DNA of 64,000 nt from Ptiloglossa arizonensis (lineage: Eukaryota; Arthropoda; Insecta; Hymenoptera; Colletidae). The notes under the pieces were generated by a model. It did not search any database. It saw nothing but the letters and a program-made list of their open reading frames with translations, and was not told the origin of the DNA. Position 1 is the first letter of the stretch, and each line of letters begins with the position of its first letter. A program made the position numbers and the translations under genes. The stretch spans positions 558,001 through 622,000 of the forward strand of contig NW_027478593.1 in NCBI RefSeq assembly GCF_051014685.1, in the 5' to 3' direction. Below are positions 1 to 13,300 of the stretch, in pieces.

Positions 1-564
1 CTTAACCAGAATGGCCTAGGGGAAAAATACACATACCTTTGTAATCGGGCGAGTTTCTACTTTCAGATGCAATAGGAATTTTTGGGTTAGGTCATTCCGT
101 TCGCGAGATATGGGAGTTTGAAACTAAGAAATGGTTGAGGAGGCAACAAATTTTTCGCACTTCTGCTGCTCCAATCGCTTAACCAGATTGGCCTAGGGAA
201 AGAATGCACATACCGTTATAATCGGGCGAGTTTCTACTTTCAGACGCAACAGGAATTTTTGGGTTTGGTCAATCTGTTCGCGAGATATGTGAGTTTGAAG
301 CTAAGAAATGGTTGACAAGACAACAAGTTTTTCGCAATTCTGCTGCTCCAAACGCTTAACCAGAACGGCATAGGGAAAAAATACACATACCGTTGTAACC
401 GGACGAGTTTCTACTTTCAGACGCAATAGGAATTTTTGGGTTAGGTCAATCCGTTCTCGAGATATGGGAGTTTGAAGCTAAGAAATGTTTGAGAAGGCAA
501 CAAATTTTTCGCACTTCTGCTGCTCCAATCGCTCAACCAGATTGGCCTAGGGGAAAAATACACA

Positions 565-581
565 TACCGTTGTAATCGGGC
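565..581 (+). other. CENP-B-box-like 17-bp site (one example of many)
   Basis: The site reads TACCGTTGTAATCGGGC. Against the mammalian CENP-B box YTTCGTTGGAARCGGGA it agrees at 12 of 17 positions, and at 7 of the 9 core positions (CG, A and CGGG kept; the two core T bases are A and C). The same site lies at about position 34-50 of most monomers, so it repeats every 177 bp. Subtypes with CCGTTATAATCGGG keep the core matches; subtypes with AACCGGACG lose the CGGG half. That a protein binds here is inference, and chance resemblance is possible. Confidence 0.3.
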
Positions 582-884
582 GTGTTTCTACTTTCAGATG
601 CAATAGGAATTTTTGGGTTAGGTCAATCCGTTCGCGAGATATGGGAGTTTGAAGCTAAGAAATGGTTGAGAAGACAACAAATTTTTCGCAATTCTGCTGC
701 TCCAAACGCTTAACCAGAATGACCTAGGGGAAAATACACATACCGTTATAATCGGGCTAGTTTCTAATTTCAGACGCAGCAGGAATTTTTGGGTTTGGTC
801 AATCCGTTCGCGAGATATGTGAGTTTGAAGCTAAGAAATAGTTGAGAAGACAACAAGTTTTTCGCACTCCTGCTGCTCCAAACG

Positions 885-1061
885 CTTAACCAGAATGGCC
901 TAGGGGAAAAATACACATACCGTTGTAATCGGGCGAGTTTCTACTTTCAGATGCAATAGGAACTTTTGGGTTAGGTCATTCCGTTCGCGAGATTTGGGAG
1001 TTTGAAACTAAGAAATGGTTGAGAAGACAACAAATTTATCGCACTTCTGCTGCTCCAAACG
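885..1061 (+). repeat. Representative satellite monomer (177 bp)
   Basis: This monomer is close to the window consensus and serves as a reference. It opens with CTTAACCAGAATGGCC and carries the palindromes CCTAGG and TCGCGA. It ends just before the next CTTAATCAG. It belongs to the subtype marked by GTCATTCCG, GAAACTAAG and TTTATCGC, which recurs often in the left half (for example near 4200, 5950, 6800, 8940 and 15130). Confidence 0.9.
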
Positions 1062-1415
1062 CTTAATCAGAATGGCCTAGGGGAAAAATACACATACCGT
1101 TGTAATCGGGCGAGTTTCTACTTTCAGACGCAGCAGGAATTTTTGGGTTTGTTCAATCCGTTCGCGAGATATGGGAGTTTGAATTTAAGAAATGGTTGAA
1201 AAGACAACAAACTTTTCACACTTCTGCTGCTCCAAACGCTTAACCAGAATGGCCTAGGGGAAAAATACAAATACTGTTGTAATCGGGCGAGTTTCTACTT
1301 TCAGACGCAGCAGGAATTTTTGGGATTGGTCAATCCGTTCGCGAGATATGTGAGTTTGAAGCTAAGAAATAGTTGAGAATACAACAAGTTTTTCGCACTC
1401 CTGCTGCTCCAAACG

Positions 1416-2238
1416 CTTAACCAGAATGGCCTAGGGGAAAAATACACATACCTTTGTAATCGGGCGAGTTTCTACTTTCAGATGCAATAGGAATTTTTGG
1501 GTTAGGTCATTCCGTTCGCGAGATATGGGAGTTTGAAACTAAGAAATGGTTGAGGAGGCAACAAATTTTTCGCACTTCTGCTGCTCCAATCGCTTAACCA
1601 GATTGGCCTAGGGAAAGAATGCACATACCGTTATAATCGGGCGAGTTTCTACTTTCAGACGCAACAGGAATTTTTGGGTTTGGTCAATCTGTTCGCGAGA
1701 TATGTGAGTTTGAAGCTAAGAAATGGTTGACAAGACAACAAGTTTTTCGCAATTCTGCTGCTCCAAACGCTTAACCAGAACGGCATAGGGAAAAAATACA
1801 CATACCGTTGTAACCGGACGAGTTTCTACTTTCAGACGCAATAGGAATTTTTGGGTTAGGTCAATCCGTTCTCGAGATATGGGAGTTTGAAGCTAAGAAA
1901 TGTTTGAGAAGGCAACAAATTTTTCGCACTTCTGCTGCTCCAATCGCTCAACCAGATTGGCCTAGGGGAAAAATACACATACCGTTGTAATCGGGCGTGT
2001 TTCTACTTTCAGATGCAATAGGAATTTTTGGGTTAGGTCAATCCGTTCGCGAGATATGGGAGTTTGAAGCTAAGAAATGGTTGAGAAGACAACAAATTTT
2101 TCGCAATTCTGCTGCTCCAAACGCTTAACCAGAATGACCTAGGGGAAAATACACATACCGTTATAATCGGGCTAGTTTCTAATTTCAGACGCAGCAGGAA
2201 TTTTTGGGTTTGGTCAATCCGTTCGCGAGATATGTGAG
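1416..2238 (+). repeat. Eight-monomer higher-order repeat, partial copy 2
   Basis: This segment repeats 1-823 at a shift of 1415 bp with no difference that I noticed: the same ACCTTTGTAAT, GAAAGAATGC, GAACGGCATAGG, CTCAACCAGATT and GAATGACC monomers follow in order, including the unusual TTTCTAATTTCAGA. The match breaks at about 2239, where GAGCTTGAAG replaces GAGTTTGAAG and a different monomer (CCCCAAGCGCTTAACAAG) follows. Confidence 0.85.
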
Positions 2239-4190
2239 CTTGAAGCTAAGAAATGGTTAAGAAGACAACAAAATTTTCGCAATTCTTCTACCCCAAGCGC
2301 TTAACAAGAATGGCCTAGGGAGAAAATACACATACCGTTGTAATCGGGCGAGTTTCTACTTTCAGACGCAGCAGGAATTTTTGGGATTGTTCAATCCGTT
2401 CGCGAGATATGGGAGTTTGAATTTAAGAAATGGTTGAGAAGACAACAAATTTTTCACACTTCTGCTGCTCCAAACGCTTAACCAGAATTGCCGAGGGGAA
2501 AAATACAAATACTGTTGTAATCGGGCGAGTTTCTACTTTCAGACGCAGCAGGAATTTTTGGGATTGGTCAATCCGTTCGCGAGATATGTGAGTTTGAAGC
2601 TAAGAAATAGTTGAGAAGACAACAAGTTTTTCGCACTCCTGCTGCTCCAAACGCTTACCCAGAATGGCCTAGGGGAAAAATACACATACCGTTGTAATCG
2701 GGCGTGTTTCTACTTTCAGATGCAATAGGAATTTTTGGGTTAGGTCAATCCGTTCGCGAGATATGGGACTTTGAAGCTAAGAAATGGTTGACAAGACAAC
2801 AAATTTTTCGCACTTCTGCTGCTCCAAACGCTTAACAAGAATGGCCTAGGGAAAAAATACACATACCGTTGTAATCGGGCGAGTTTCTACTTTCAGACGC
2901 AATATGAACATTTGTGTTAGGTCAATCCGTTAACGAGATATGGGAATTTGAAGCTAAGAAATGGTTGACAAGACAACAAATTTTACTCACTTCCGCTGCT
3001 ACAATCGCTTAACCAGAGTGGCCTAGGGAAAAAATACGCATACCGTTGTAATCGGGCGAGATTCTACTTTCAGACGCAGCAGGAATTTTTGGGTTTGATC
3101 AATCCGTTCGCGAGATATGGGACTTTGAAGGTAAGAAATGGTTGACAAGACAACAAATTTTTCGCAATTCCGCTGCTCCAAACGCTTAACCAGAATCGCC
3201 TAGGGAAAAAATACACATACCGTTGTAACCGGACGAGTTTCTACTTTCAAACGCAATAGGAATTCCTGGGTTAGGTCAATCCGTGCGCGAGATATGGGAG
3301 TTTGAAGCTAAGAAATGTTTGAGAAGGCAACAAATTTTTCGCAATTCTGCTGCTCTAATCGCTTAACCAGAATGGCCTAGGGAAAAAATACACATACCGT
3401 TATAATCGAGCGAGTTTCTACTTTCAGACACAGTAGGAATTTTTGGGTTAGGTCAATCCGTTCGTGAGATATGGGAGCTTGAAGCTAAGAAATGGTTGAC
3501 AAGACAACAAATTTTTCGCACTTCTGTTGCTCCAAACGCTTAACCAGAACGACCTAGGGGAAAAAAACACATATCGTTGTAATCGGGCGAGTTTCTAATT
3601 TCAGATGCAATAGGAATTTTTGGTTAGGTCAATCTGTTCGCGAGATATGGGAGTTTGAAGCTAAGAAATGGTTGAGAAGGCAACAAATTTTTCGCACTTC
3701 TGCTGCTCCAATCGCTTAACGAGAATGGCCTAGGGAAAAAATACACATACCGTTGTAATCGGGCGAGTTTCTACTTTCAGACGCAGCAGGAATTTTTAGG
3801 TTTGTTCAATCCGTTAGCGAGATATGGTCGTTTGAAGCTAAGAAATAGTTGGGAAGACAACAAATTTTTCGCAATTCTGCTGCTCCAAACGCTAAACCAG
3901 AATGGCCTAGGGGAAAAATCCACATACCGTTGTAATAGGGCGAGTTTCTACTTTCAGATTCAATAGGAATTTTTCGGTTATTTCAATCCGTTCGCGAGAT
4001 ATGGGAGCTAGAAGCTAAGGAATGGTTGAGAAGCCATCAAACTTTTCGCACTTCTGCTGCTCCAACGCTTAACCAGAATGGCCTAGGGAAGAAATACACA
4101 TACCGTTATAATCGGGCGAGTTTCTACTTTCAGATGCAACAGGAATTTTTGGGTTAGGTCATTCCGTTCGCGAGATATGGGAGTTTGAAA
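2239..4190 (+). repeat. Heterogeneous satellite monomers (about 11)
   Basis: About eleven 177-bp monomers with more private variants than their neighbours and no simple higher-order unit that I could see. Examples are ATATGAACATTTGTG near 2900, TTTTACTCACTTCCG near 2980 and ATTTTTCGGTTATTTC near 3970. A monomer with GAACGACCTAGG and CACATATCG (near 3550) is a subtype that recurs later near 5310, 11500, 16810, 22290, 26370 and 34330. No gene or other element is present. Confidence 0.8.
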
Positions 4191-7100
4191 CTAAGAAATG
4201 GTTGAGAAGACAACAAATTTATCGCACTTCTGCTGCTCCAAACGCTTAACCAGAATGGCCTAGGGGAAAAATACACATACCGTTGTAATCGGGCGAGTTT
4301 CTACTTTCAGACGCAGCAGGAATTTTTGGGTTTGTTCAATCCGTTCGCGAGATATGGGAGTTTGAATTTAAGAAATGGTTGAGAAGACAACAAATTTTTC
4401 AAACTTCTGCTGCTCCAAACGCTTAACCAGAATGGCCTAGGGGAAAAATACAAATACTGTTGTAATCGGGCGAGTTTCTACTTTCGGACGCAGCAGGAAT
4501 TTTTGGGTTAGGTCAATCCGTTCGCGAGATATGTGAGTTTGAAGCTAAGAAATAGTTGAGAATACAACAAGTTTTTCGCACTCCTGCTGCTCCAAACGCT
4601 TAACCAGAATGGCCTAGGGGAAAAATACACATACCTTTGTAATCGGGCGAGTTTCTACTTTCAGATGCAATAGGAATTTTTGGGTTAGGTCATTCCGTTC
4701 GCGAGATATGGGATTTTGAAACTAAGAAATGGTTGAGGAGGCAACAAATTTTTCGCACTTCTGCTGCTCCAATCGCTTAACCAGATTGGCCTAGGGAAAG
4801 AATGCACATACCGTTATAATCGGGCGAGTTTCTACTTTCAGACGCAACAGGAATTTTTGGGTTGGGTCAATCCGTTCGGGAGATATGTGAGTTTGAAGCT
4901 AAGAAATGGTTGACAAGACAACAAGTTTTTCGCAATTCTGCTGCTCCAAACGCTTAACCAGAACGGCATAGGGAAAAAATACACATACCGTTGTAATCGG
5001 GCGAGTTTCTACATTCAGGTGCAAGAGGGAATTTTTGGGTTTGGTCAATCGGTTCGCGAGATACGGGACTTTGAAGCTTAGAAATGGTTGAGAGGACAAC
5101 AAATTTTTCGCAATTCTGCTGCTGCAAACACTTAACCAGAATGTCCTAGGGAAAAAATGCACATACCGTTGTAATCGGGCGAGTTTCTACTTTCAGACGC
5201 AGCAGGAATTTTTGGGTTTGGTCAATCCGTTCGCGAGATATGGGACTTTCAAGCTAAGAAATGGTTGACAAGACAACAAATTTTTCGCACTTCTGTTGCT
5301 CCAAACGCTTAACCAGAACGACCTAGGGGAAAAAAACACATATCGTTGTAATCGGGCGAGTTTCTAATTTCAGATGCAATAGGAATTTTTGGTTAGGTCA
5401 ATCTGTTCGCGAGATATGGGAGTTTGAAGCTAAGAAATGGTTGACAAGACAACAAATTTTTCGCAATTCTGCTGCTCCAATCGCTTAACGAGAATGGCCT
5501 AGGAAAAAAATACACATACCGTTGTAATCGGGCGAGTTTCTACTTTCAGACGCAGCAGGAATTTTTGGGTTTGTTCAATCCGTTCGCGAGATATGGGAGT
5601 TTGAATTTAAGAAATGGTTGAGAAGACAACAAATTTTTCACACATCTGCTGCTCCAAACGCTAAACCAGAATTGCCTAGGGGAAAAATACAAATACTGTT
5701 GTAATCGGGCGAGTTTCTACTTTCAGACGCAGCAGGAATTTTTGGGATTGGTCAATCCGTTCGCGAGATATGTGAGTTTGAAGCTAAGAAATAGTTGAGA
5801 AGACAACAAGTTTTTCGCACTCCTGCTGCTCCAAACGCTTAACCAGAATGGCCTAGGGGAAAAATACACATACCGTTGTAATCGGGCGAGTTTCTACTTT
5901 CAGATGCAATAGGAATTTTTGGGTTAAGTCATTCCGTTCGCGAGATATGGGAGTTTGAAACTAAGAAATGGTTGAGAAGACAACAAATTTATCGCACTTC
6001 TGCTGCTCCAAACGCTTAACCAGAATGGCCTAGGGGAAAAATACACATACCGTTGTAATCGGGCGAGTTTCTACTTTCAGACGCAGCAGGAATTTTTGGG
6101 TTTGTTCAATCCGTTCGCGAGATATGGGAGTTTGAATTTAAGAAATGGTTGAGAAGACAACAAATTTTTCGCAATTCTGCTGCTCCAAACGCTAAACCAG
6201 AATGGCCTAGGGGAAAAATACACATACCGTTGTAATAGGGCGAGTTTCTAATTTCAGATGCAATAGGAATTTTTGGTTAGGTCAATCTGTTCGCGAGATA
6301 TGGGAGTTTGAAGCTAAGAAATGGTTGACAAGACAACAAATTTTTCGCACTTCTGCTGCTCCAATCGCTTAACGAGAATGGCCTAGGAAAAAAATACACA
6401 TACCGTTGTAATCGGGCGAGTTTCTACTTTCAGACGCAGCAGGAATTTTTGGGTTTGTTCAATCCGTTCGCGAGATATGGGAGTTTGAATTTAAGAAATG
6501 GTTGAGAAGACAACAAATTTTTCACACATCTGCTGCTCCAAACGCTAAACCAGAATTGCCTAGGGGAAAAATACAAATACTGTTGTAATCGGGCGAGTTT
6601 CTACTTTCAGACGCAGCAGGAATTTTTGGGATTGGTCAATCCGTTCGCGAGATATCTGAGTTTGAAGCTAAGAAATAGTTGAGAAGACAACAAGTTTTTC
6701 GCACTCCTGCTGCTCCAAACGCTTAACCAGAATGGCCTAGGGGAAAAATACACATACCGTTGTAATCGGGCGAGTTTCTACTTTCAGATGCAATAGGAAT
6801 TTTTGGGTTAAGTCATTCCGTTCGCGAGATATGGGAGTTTGAAACTAAGAAATGGTTGAGAAGACAACAAATTTATCGCACTTCTGCTGCTCCAAACGCT
6901 TAACCAGAATGGCCTAGGGGAAAAATACACATACCGTTGTAATCGGGCGAGTTTCTACTTTCAGACGCAGCAGGAATTTTTGGGTTTGTTCAATCCGTTC
7001 GCGAGATATGGGAGTTTGAATTTAAGAAATGGTTGAGAAGACAACAAATTTTTCGCAATTCTGCTGCTCCAAACGCTAAACCAGAATGGCCTAGGGGAAA

Positions 7101-10100
7101 AATACACATACCGTTGTAATCGGGCGAGTTTCTACTTTCAGATGCAATAGGAATTTTTGGGTTAAGTCATTCCGTTCGCGAGATATGGGAGTTTGAAGCT
7201 AAGAAATAGTTGAGAAGACAACAAGTTTTTCGCACTCCTGCTGCTCCAAACGCTTAACCAGAATGGCCTAGGGGAAAAATACACATACCGTTGTAATCGG
7301 GCGTGTTTCTACTTTCAGATGCAATAGGAATTTTTGGGTTAGGTCAATCCGTTCGCGAGATATGGGAGTTTGAATTTAAGAAATGGTTGAGAAGACAACA
7401 AATTTTTCGCAATTCTGCTGCTCCAAACGCTAAACCAGAATGGCCTAGGGGAAAAATACACATACCGTTGTAATAGGGCGAGTTTCTACTTTCAGATGCA
7501 ATAGGAATTTTTGAGTTAGGTCAATCCGTTCGCGAGATATGGGAGTTTGAAGCTAAGGAATGGTCGAGAAGCCAACAAATTTTTCGCACTTCTGCTGCTC
7601 CAACGCTTAACCAGAAAGGCCTAGGTAAGAAATACACGTACCGTTATAATCGGGCGAGTTTCTACTTTCAGACGCAGCAGGAATTTTTGGGTTTGGTCAA
7701 TCCGTTCGCGAGATATGTGAGTTTGAAGCTAAGAAATGGTTGACAAGACAACAAGTTTTTCGCAATTCTGCTGCTCCAAACGCTTAACCAGAACGGCATA
7801 GGGAAAAAATACACATACCGTTGTAACCGGACGAGTTTCTACTTTCAGACGCAATAGGAATTTTTGGGTTAGGTCAATCCGTTCTCGAGATATGGGAGTT
7901 TGAAGCTAAGAAATGTTTGAGAAGGCAACAAATTTTTCGCACTTCTGCTGCTCCAATCGCTCAACCAGATTGGCCTAGGGGAAAAATACACATACGGTTG
8001 TAATCGGGCGTGTTTCTACTTTCAGATGCAGTAGGAATTTTTGGGTCAGGTCAGTCCGTTCGCGAGATATGGGAGTTTGAAGCTAAGAAATGGTTGAGAA
8101 GACAACAAATTTTTCGCAATTCTGCTGCTCCAAACGCTTAACCAGAATGACCTAGGGGAAAATACACATACCGTTATAATCGGGCTAGTTTCTACTTTCA
8201 GACGCAGCAGGAATTTTTGGGTTTGGTCAATCCGTTCGCGAGATATGTGAGCTTGAAGCTAAGGAATGTTTGAGAAGACAACAAATTTTTCGCAATTCTG
8301 CTGCCCCAAGCGCATAACAAGAATGGCCTAGGGAAAAAATACACATACCGTTATAATCGGGCTAGTTTCTACTTTCAGACGCAGCAGGAATTTTTGGGTT
8401 TGTTCAATCCGTTCGCGAGATATGGGAGTTTGAATTTAAGAAATGGTTGAGAAGGCAACCAATTTTTTACACATCTGCTGCTCCAAACGCTTAACCAGAA
8501 TTGCCTAGGGGAAAAATACAAATACTGTTGTAATCGGGCGAGTTTCTACTCTCAGACGCAGCAGGAATTTTTGGGATTGGTCAATCCGTTCGCGAGATAT
8601 GTGAGTTTGAAGCTAAGAAATAGTTGAGAAGACAACAAATTTTTCGCACTTCTGCTGCTCCAATCGCTCAACCAGATTGGCCTAGGGGAAAAATACACAT
8701 ACGGTTGTAATCGGGCGTGTTTCTACTTTCAGATGCAATAGGAATTTTTGGGTTAGGTCAGTCCGTTCGCGAGATATGGGAGTTTGAAGCTAAGAAATGG
8801 TTGAGAAGACAACAAATTTTTCGCAATTCTGCTGCTCCAAACGCTTAACCTGAATGGCCTAGGGGAAAAATACACATACCGTTGTAATCGGGCGAGTTTC
8901 TACTTTCAGATGCAATAGGAATTTTTGGGTTAGGTCATTCCGTTCGCGAGATATGGGAGTTTGAAACTAAGAAATGGTTGAGAAGACAACAAATTTATCG
9001 CACTTCTGCTGCTCCAAACGCTTAACCAGAATGGCCTAGGGGAAAAATACACATACCGTTGTAATCGGGCGAGTTTCTACTTTCAGACGCAGCAGGAATT
9101 TTTGGGTTTGTTCAATCCGTTCGCGAGATATGGGAGTTTGAATTTAAGAAATGGTTGAGAAGACAACAAATTTTTCACACTTCTGCTGCTCCAAACGCTT
9201 AACCAGAATGGCCTAGGGGAAAAATACAAATACTGTTGTAATCGGGCGAGTTTCTACTTTCAGACGCAGCAGGAATTTTTGGGATTGGTCAATCCGTTCG
9301 CGAGATATGTGAGTTTGAAGCTAAGAAATAGTTGAGAATACAACAAGTTTTTCGCACTCCTGCTGCTCCAAACGCTTAACCAGATTGGCCTAGGGAAAGA
9401 ATGCACATACCGTTATAATCGGGCGAGTTTCTACTTTCAGACGCAACAGGAATTTTTGGGTTTGGTCAATCCGTTCGCGAGATATGTGAGTTTGAAGCTA
9501 AGAAATGGTTGACAAGACAACAAGTTTTTCGCAATTCTGCTGCTCCAAACGCTTAACCAGAACGGCATAGGGAAAAAATACACATACCGTTGTAACCGGA
9601 CGAGTTTCTACTTTCAGACGCAATAGGAATTTTTGGGTTAGGTCAATCCGTTCTCGAGATATGGGAGTTTGAAGCTAAGAAATGTTTGAGAAGGCAACAA
9701 ATTTTTCGCACTTCTGCTGCTCCAATCGCTCAACCAGATTGGCCTAGGGGAAAAATACACATACCGTTGTAATCGGGCGTGTTTCTACTTTCAGATGCAA
9801 TAGGAATTTTTGGGTTAGGTCAGTCCGTTCGCGAGATATGGGAGTTTGAAGCTAAGAAATGGTTGAGAAGACAACAAATTTTTCGCAATTCTGCTGCTCC
9901 AAACGCTTAACCAGAATGACCTAGGGGAAAATACACATACCGTTATAATCGGGCTAGTTTCTACTTTCAGACGCAGCAGGAATTTTTGGGTTTGTTCAAT
10001 CCGTTCCCGAGATATGGGAGTTTGAATTTAAGAAATGGTTGAGAAGACAACAAATTTTTCACACTTCTGCTGCTCCAAACGCTTAACCAGAATGGCCTAG

Positions 10101-10381
10101 GGAAAAAATACAAATACTGTTGTAATCGGGCGAGTTTCTACTTTCAGACGCAGCAGGAATTTTTGGGATTGGTCAATCCGTTCGCGAGATATGTGAGTTT
10201 GAAGCTAAGAAATAGTTGAGAATACAACAAGTTTTTCGCACTCCTGCTGCTCCAAACGCTTAACCAGATTGGCCTAGGGAAAGAATGCACATACCGTTAT
10301 AATCGGGCGAGTTTCTACTTTCAGACGCAACAGGAATTTTTGGGTTTGGTCAATCCGTTCGCGAGATATGTGAGTTTGAAG
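4191..10381 (+). repeat. Large tandem duplication A, copy 1 (6191 bp, 35 monomers)
   Basis: The block aligns to 10382-16572 at a constant shift of 6191 bp. The left edge is set by GAAACTAAG (mismatch at 4190) against GAAGCTAAG (10381). I spotted only about six single-base differences from copy 2: 4449/10640, 4687/10878, 4951/11142, 5025/11216, 6392/12583 and 8876/15067, or roughly 99.9% identity. Inside, the subtype order of the eight-monomer unit is partly preserved but interrupted, including a nested near-repeat at about 5.28-6.2 and 6.2-7.1 kb where the same six-monomer run occurs twice. Confidence 0.85.
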
Positions 10382-13300
10382 CTAAGAAATGGTTGAGAAG
10401 ACAACAAATTTATCGCACTTCTGCTGCTCCAAACGCTTAACCAGAATGGCCTAGGGGAAAAATACACATACCGTTGTAATCGGGCGAGTTTCTACTTTCA
10501 GACGCAGCAGGAATTTTTGGGTTTGTTCAATCCGTTCGCGAGATATGGGAGTTTGAATTTAAGAAATGGTTGAGAAGACAACAAATTTTTCAAACTTCTG
10601 CTGCTCCAAACGCTTAACCAGAATGGCCTAGGGGAAAAACACAAATACTGTTGTAATCGGGCGAGTTTCTACTTTCGGACGCAGCAGGAATTTTTGGGTT
10701 AGGTCAATCCGTTCGCGAGATATGTGAGTTTGAAGCTAAGAAATAGTTGAGAATACAACAAGTTTTTCGCACTCCTGCTGCTCCAAACGCTTAACCAGAA
10801 TGGCCTAGGGGAAAAATACACATACCTTTGTAATCGGGCGAGTTTCTACTTTCAGATGCAATAGGAATTTTTGGGTTTGGTCATTCCGTTCGCGAGATAT
10901 GGGATTTTGAAACTAAGAAATGGTTGAGGAGGCAACAAATTTTTCGCACTTCTGCTGCTCCAATCGCTTAACCAGATTGGCCTAGGGAAAGAATGCACAT
11001 ACCGTTATAATCGGGCGAGTTTCTACTTTCAGACGCAACAGGAATTTTTGGGTTGGGTCAATCCGTTCGGGAGATATGTGAGTTTGAAGCTAAGAAATGG
11101 TTGACAAGACAACAAGTTTTTCGCAATTCTGCTGCTCCAAAGGCTTAACCAGAACGGCATAGGGAAAAAATACACATACCGTTGTAATCGGGCGAGTTTC
11201 TACATTCAGGTGCAACAGGGAATTTTTGGGTTTGGTCAATCGGTTCGCGAGATACGGGACTTTGAAGCTTAGAAATGGTTGAGAGGACAACAAATTTTTC
11301 GCAATTCTGCTGCTGCAAACACTTAACCAGAATGTCCTAGGGAAAAAATGCACATACCGTTGTAATCGGGCGAGTTTCTACTTTCAGACGCAGCAGGAAT
11401 TTTTGGGTTTGGTCAATCCGTTCGCGAGATATGGGACTTTCAAGCTAAGAAATGGTTGACAAGACAACAAATTTTTCGCACTTCTGTTGCTCCAAACGCT
11501 TAACCAGAACGACCTAGGGGAAAAAAACACATATCGTTGTAATCGGGCGAGTTTCTAATTTCAGATGCAATAGGAATTTTTGGTTAGGTCAATCTGTTCG
11601 CGAGATATGGGAGTTTGAAGCTAAGAAATGGTTGACAAGACAACAAATTTTTCGCAATTCTGCTGCTCCAATCGCTTAACGAGAATGGCCTAGGAAAAAA
11701 ATACACATACCGTTGTAATCGGGCGAGTTTCTACTTTCAGACGCAGCAGGAATTTTTGGGTTTGTTCAATCCGTTCGCGAGATATGGGAGTTTGAATTTA
11801 AGAAATGGTTGAGAAGACAACAAATTTTTCACACATCTGCTGCTCCAAACGCTAAACCAGAATTGCCTAGGGGAAAAATACAAATACTGTTGTAATCGGG
11901 CGAGTTTCTACTTTCAGACGCAGCAGGAATTTTTGGGATTGGTCAATCCGTTCGCGAGATATGTGAGTTTGAAGCTAAGAAATAGTTGAGAAGACAACAA
12001 GTTTTTCGCACTCCTGCTGCTCCAAACGCTTAACCAGAATGGCCTAGGGGAAAAATACACATACCGTTGTAATCGGGCGAGTTTCTACTTTCAGATGCAA
12101 TAGGAATTTTTGGGTTAAGTCATTCCGTTCGCGAGATATGGGAGTTTGAAACTAAGAAATGGTTGAGAAGACAACAAATTTATCGCACTTCTGCTGCTCC
12201 AAACGCTTAACCAGAATGGCCTAGGGGAAAAATACACATACCGTTGTAATCGGGCGAGTTTCTACTTTCAGACGCAGCAGGAATTTTTGGGTTTGTTCAA
12301 TCCGTTCGCGAGATATGGGAGTTTGAATTTAAGAAATGGTTGAGAAGACAACAAATTTTTCGCAATTCTGCTGCTCCAAACGCTAAACCAGAATGGCCTA
12401 GGGGAAAAATACACATACCGTTGTAATAGGGCGAGTTTCTAATTTCAGATGCAATAGGAATTTTTGGTTAGGTCAATCTGTTCGCGAGATATGGGAGTTT
12501 GAAGCTAAGAAATGGTTGACAAGACAACAAATTTTTCGCACTTCTGCTGCTCCAATCGCTTAACGAGAATGGCCTAGGAAAAGAATACACATACCGTTGT
12601 AATCGGGCGAGTTTCTACTTTCAGACGCAGCAGGAATTTTTGGGTTTGTTCAATCCGTTCGCGAGATATGGGAGTTTGAATTTAAGAAATGGTTGAGAAG
12701 ACAACAAATTTTTCACACATCTGCTGCTCCAAACGCTAAACCAGAATTGCCTAGGGGAAAAATACAAATACTGTTGTAATCGGGCGAGTTTCTACTTTCA
12801 GACGCAGCAGGAATTTTTGGGATTGGTCAATCCGTTCGCGAGATATCTGAGTTTGAAGCTAAGAAATAGTTGAGAAGACAACAAGTTTTTCGCACTCCTG
12901 CTGCTCCAAACGCTTAACCAGAATGGCCTAGGGGAAAAATACACATACCGTTGTAATCGGGCGAGTTTCTACTTTCAGATGCAATAGGAATTTTTGGGTT
13001 AAGTCATTCCGTTCGCGAGATATGGGAGTTTGAAACTAAGAAATGGTTGAGAAGACAACAAATTTATCGCACTTCTGCTGCTCCAAACGCTTAACCAGAA
13101 TGGCCTAGGGGAAAAATACACATACCGTTGTAATCGGGCGAGTTTCTACTTTCAGACGCAGCAGGAATTTTTGGGTTTGTTCAATCCGTTCGCGAGATAT
13201 GGGAGTTTGAATTTAAGAAATGGTTGAGAAGACAACAAATTTTTCGCAATTCTGCTGCTCCAAACGCTAAACCAGAATGGCCTAGGGGAAAAATACACAT

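Larger units (their letters stand above)
1..1415 (+). repeat. Eight-monomer higher-order repeat unit, copy 1
   Basis: Eight distinguishable monomers form one unit of 1415 bp. They are: 1-177 (ACCTTTGTAAT, GAGGAGGC), 178-354 (GAAAGAATGC, GTTATAAT), 355-531 (GAACGGCATAGG, ACCGGACG, GTTCTCGAG), 532-708 (CTCAACCAGATT, GGGCGTGT), 709-884 (GAATGACC, one A lost so 176 bp, GGGCTAG), 885-1061 (GTCATTCCG, TTTATCGC), 1062-1238 (TTTGTTCAA, GAATTTAAG) and 1239-1415 (ACAAATACTG, GGGATTGG, GAATACAAC). The next base restarts the order with the first subtype. The same subtype order, with losses and insertions, recurs throughout the left 28 kb, so this looks like the ancestral ordering there. Confidence 0.85.

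Noticed and set aside
53..68. Splice-acceptor-like TTTCTACTTTCAG in each monomer
   Set aside because: There is no exon, branch point or partner donor; it is a conserved piece of the monomer.
1..177. Half-monomer substructure from AATTTTTGGG and AATTTTTCGC
   Set aside because: The two blocks are spaced 72 and 105 bp, their flanks do not align, and no ancestral half-unit is visible.
178..354. Bacterial-style promoter (TTGACA and TATAAT both occur in some monomers)
   Set aside because: The two boxes are not 16-18 bp apart, they are point variants of monomer bases, and the sequence is eukaryotic satellite.
4899..5162. Minus-strand 87-codon ORF (twin at 11090-11353)
   Set aside because: It is satellite read across monomer borders; its peptide partly repeats every 59 residues. 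The twin exists only because of the 6191-bp duplication, and neighbouring monomers are interrupted by stops.
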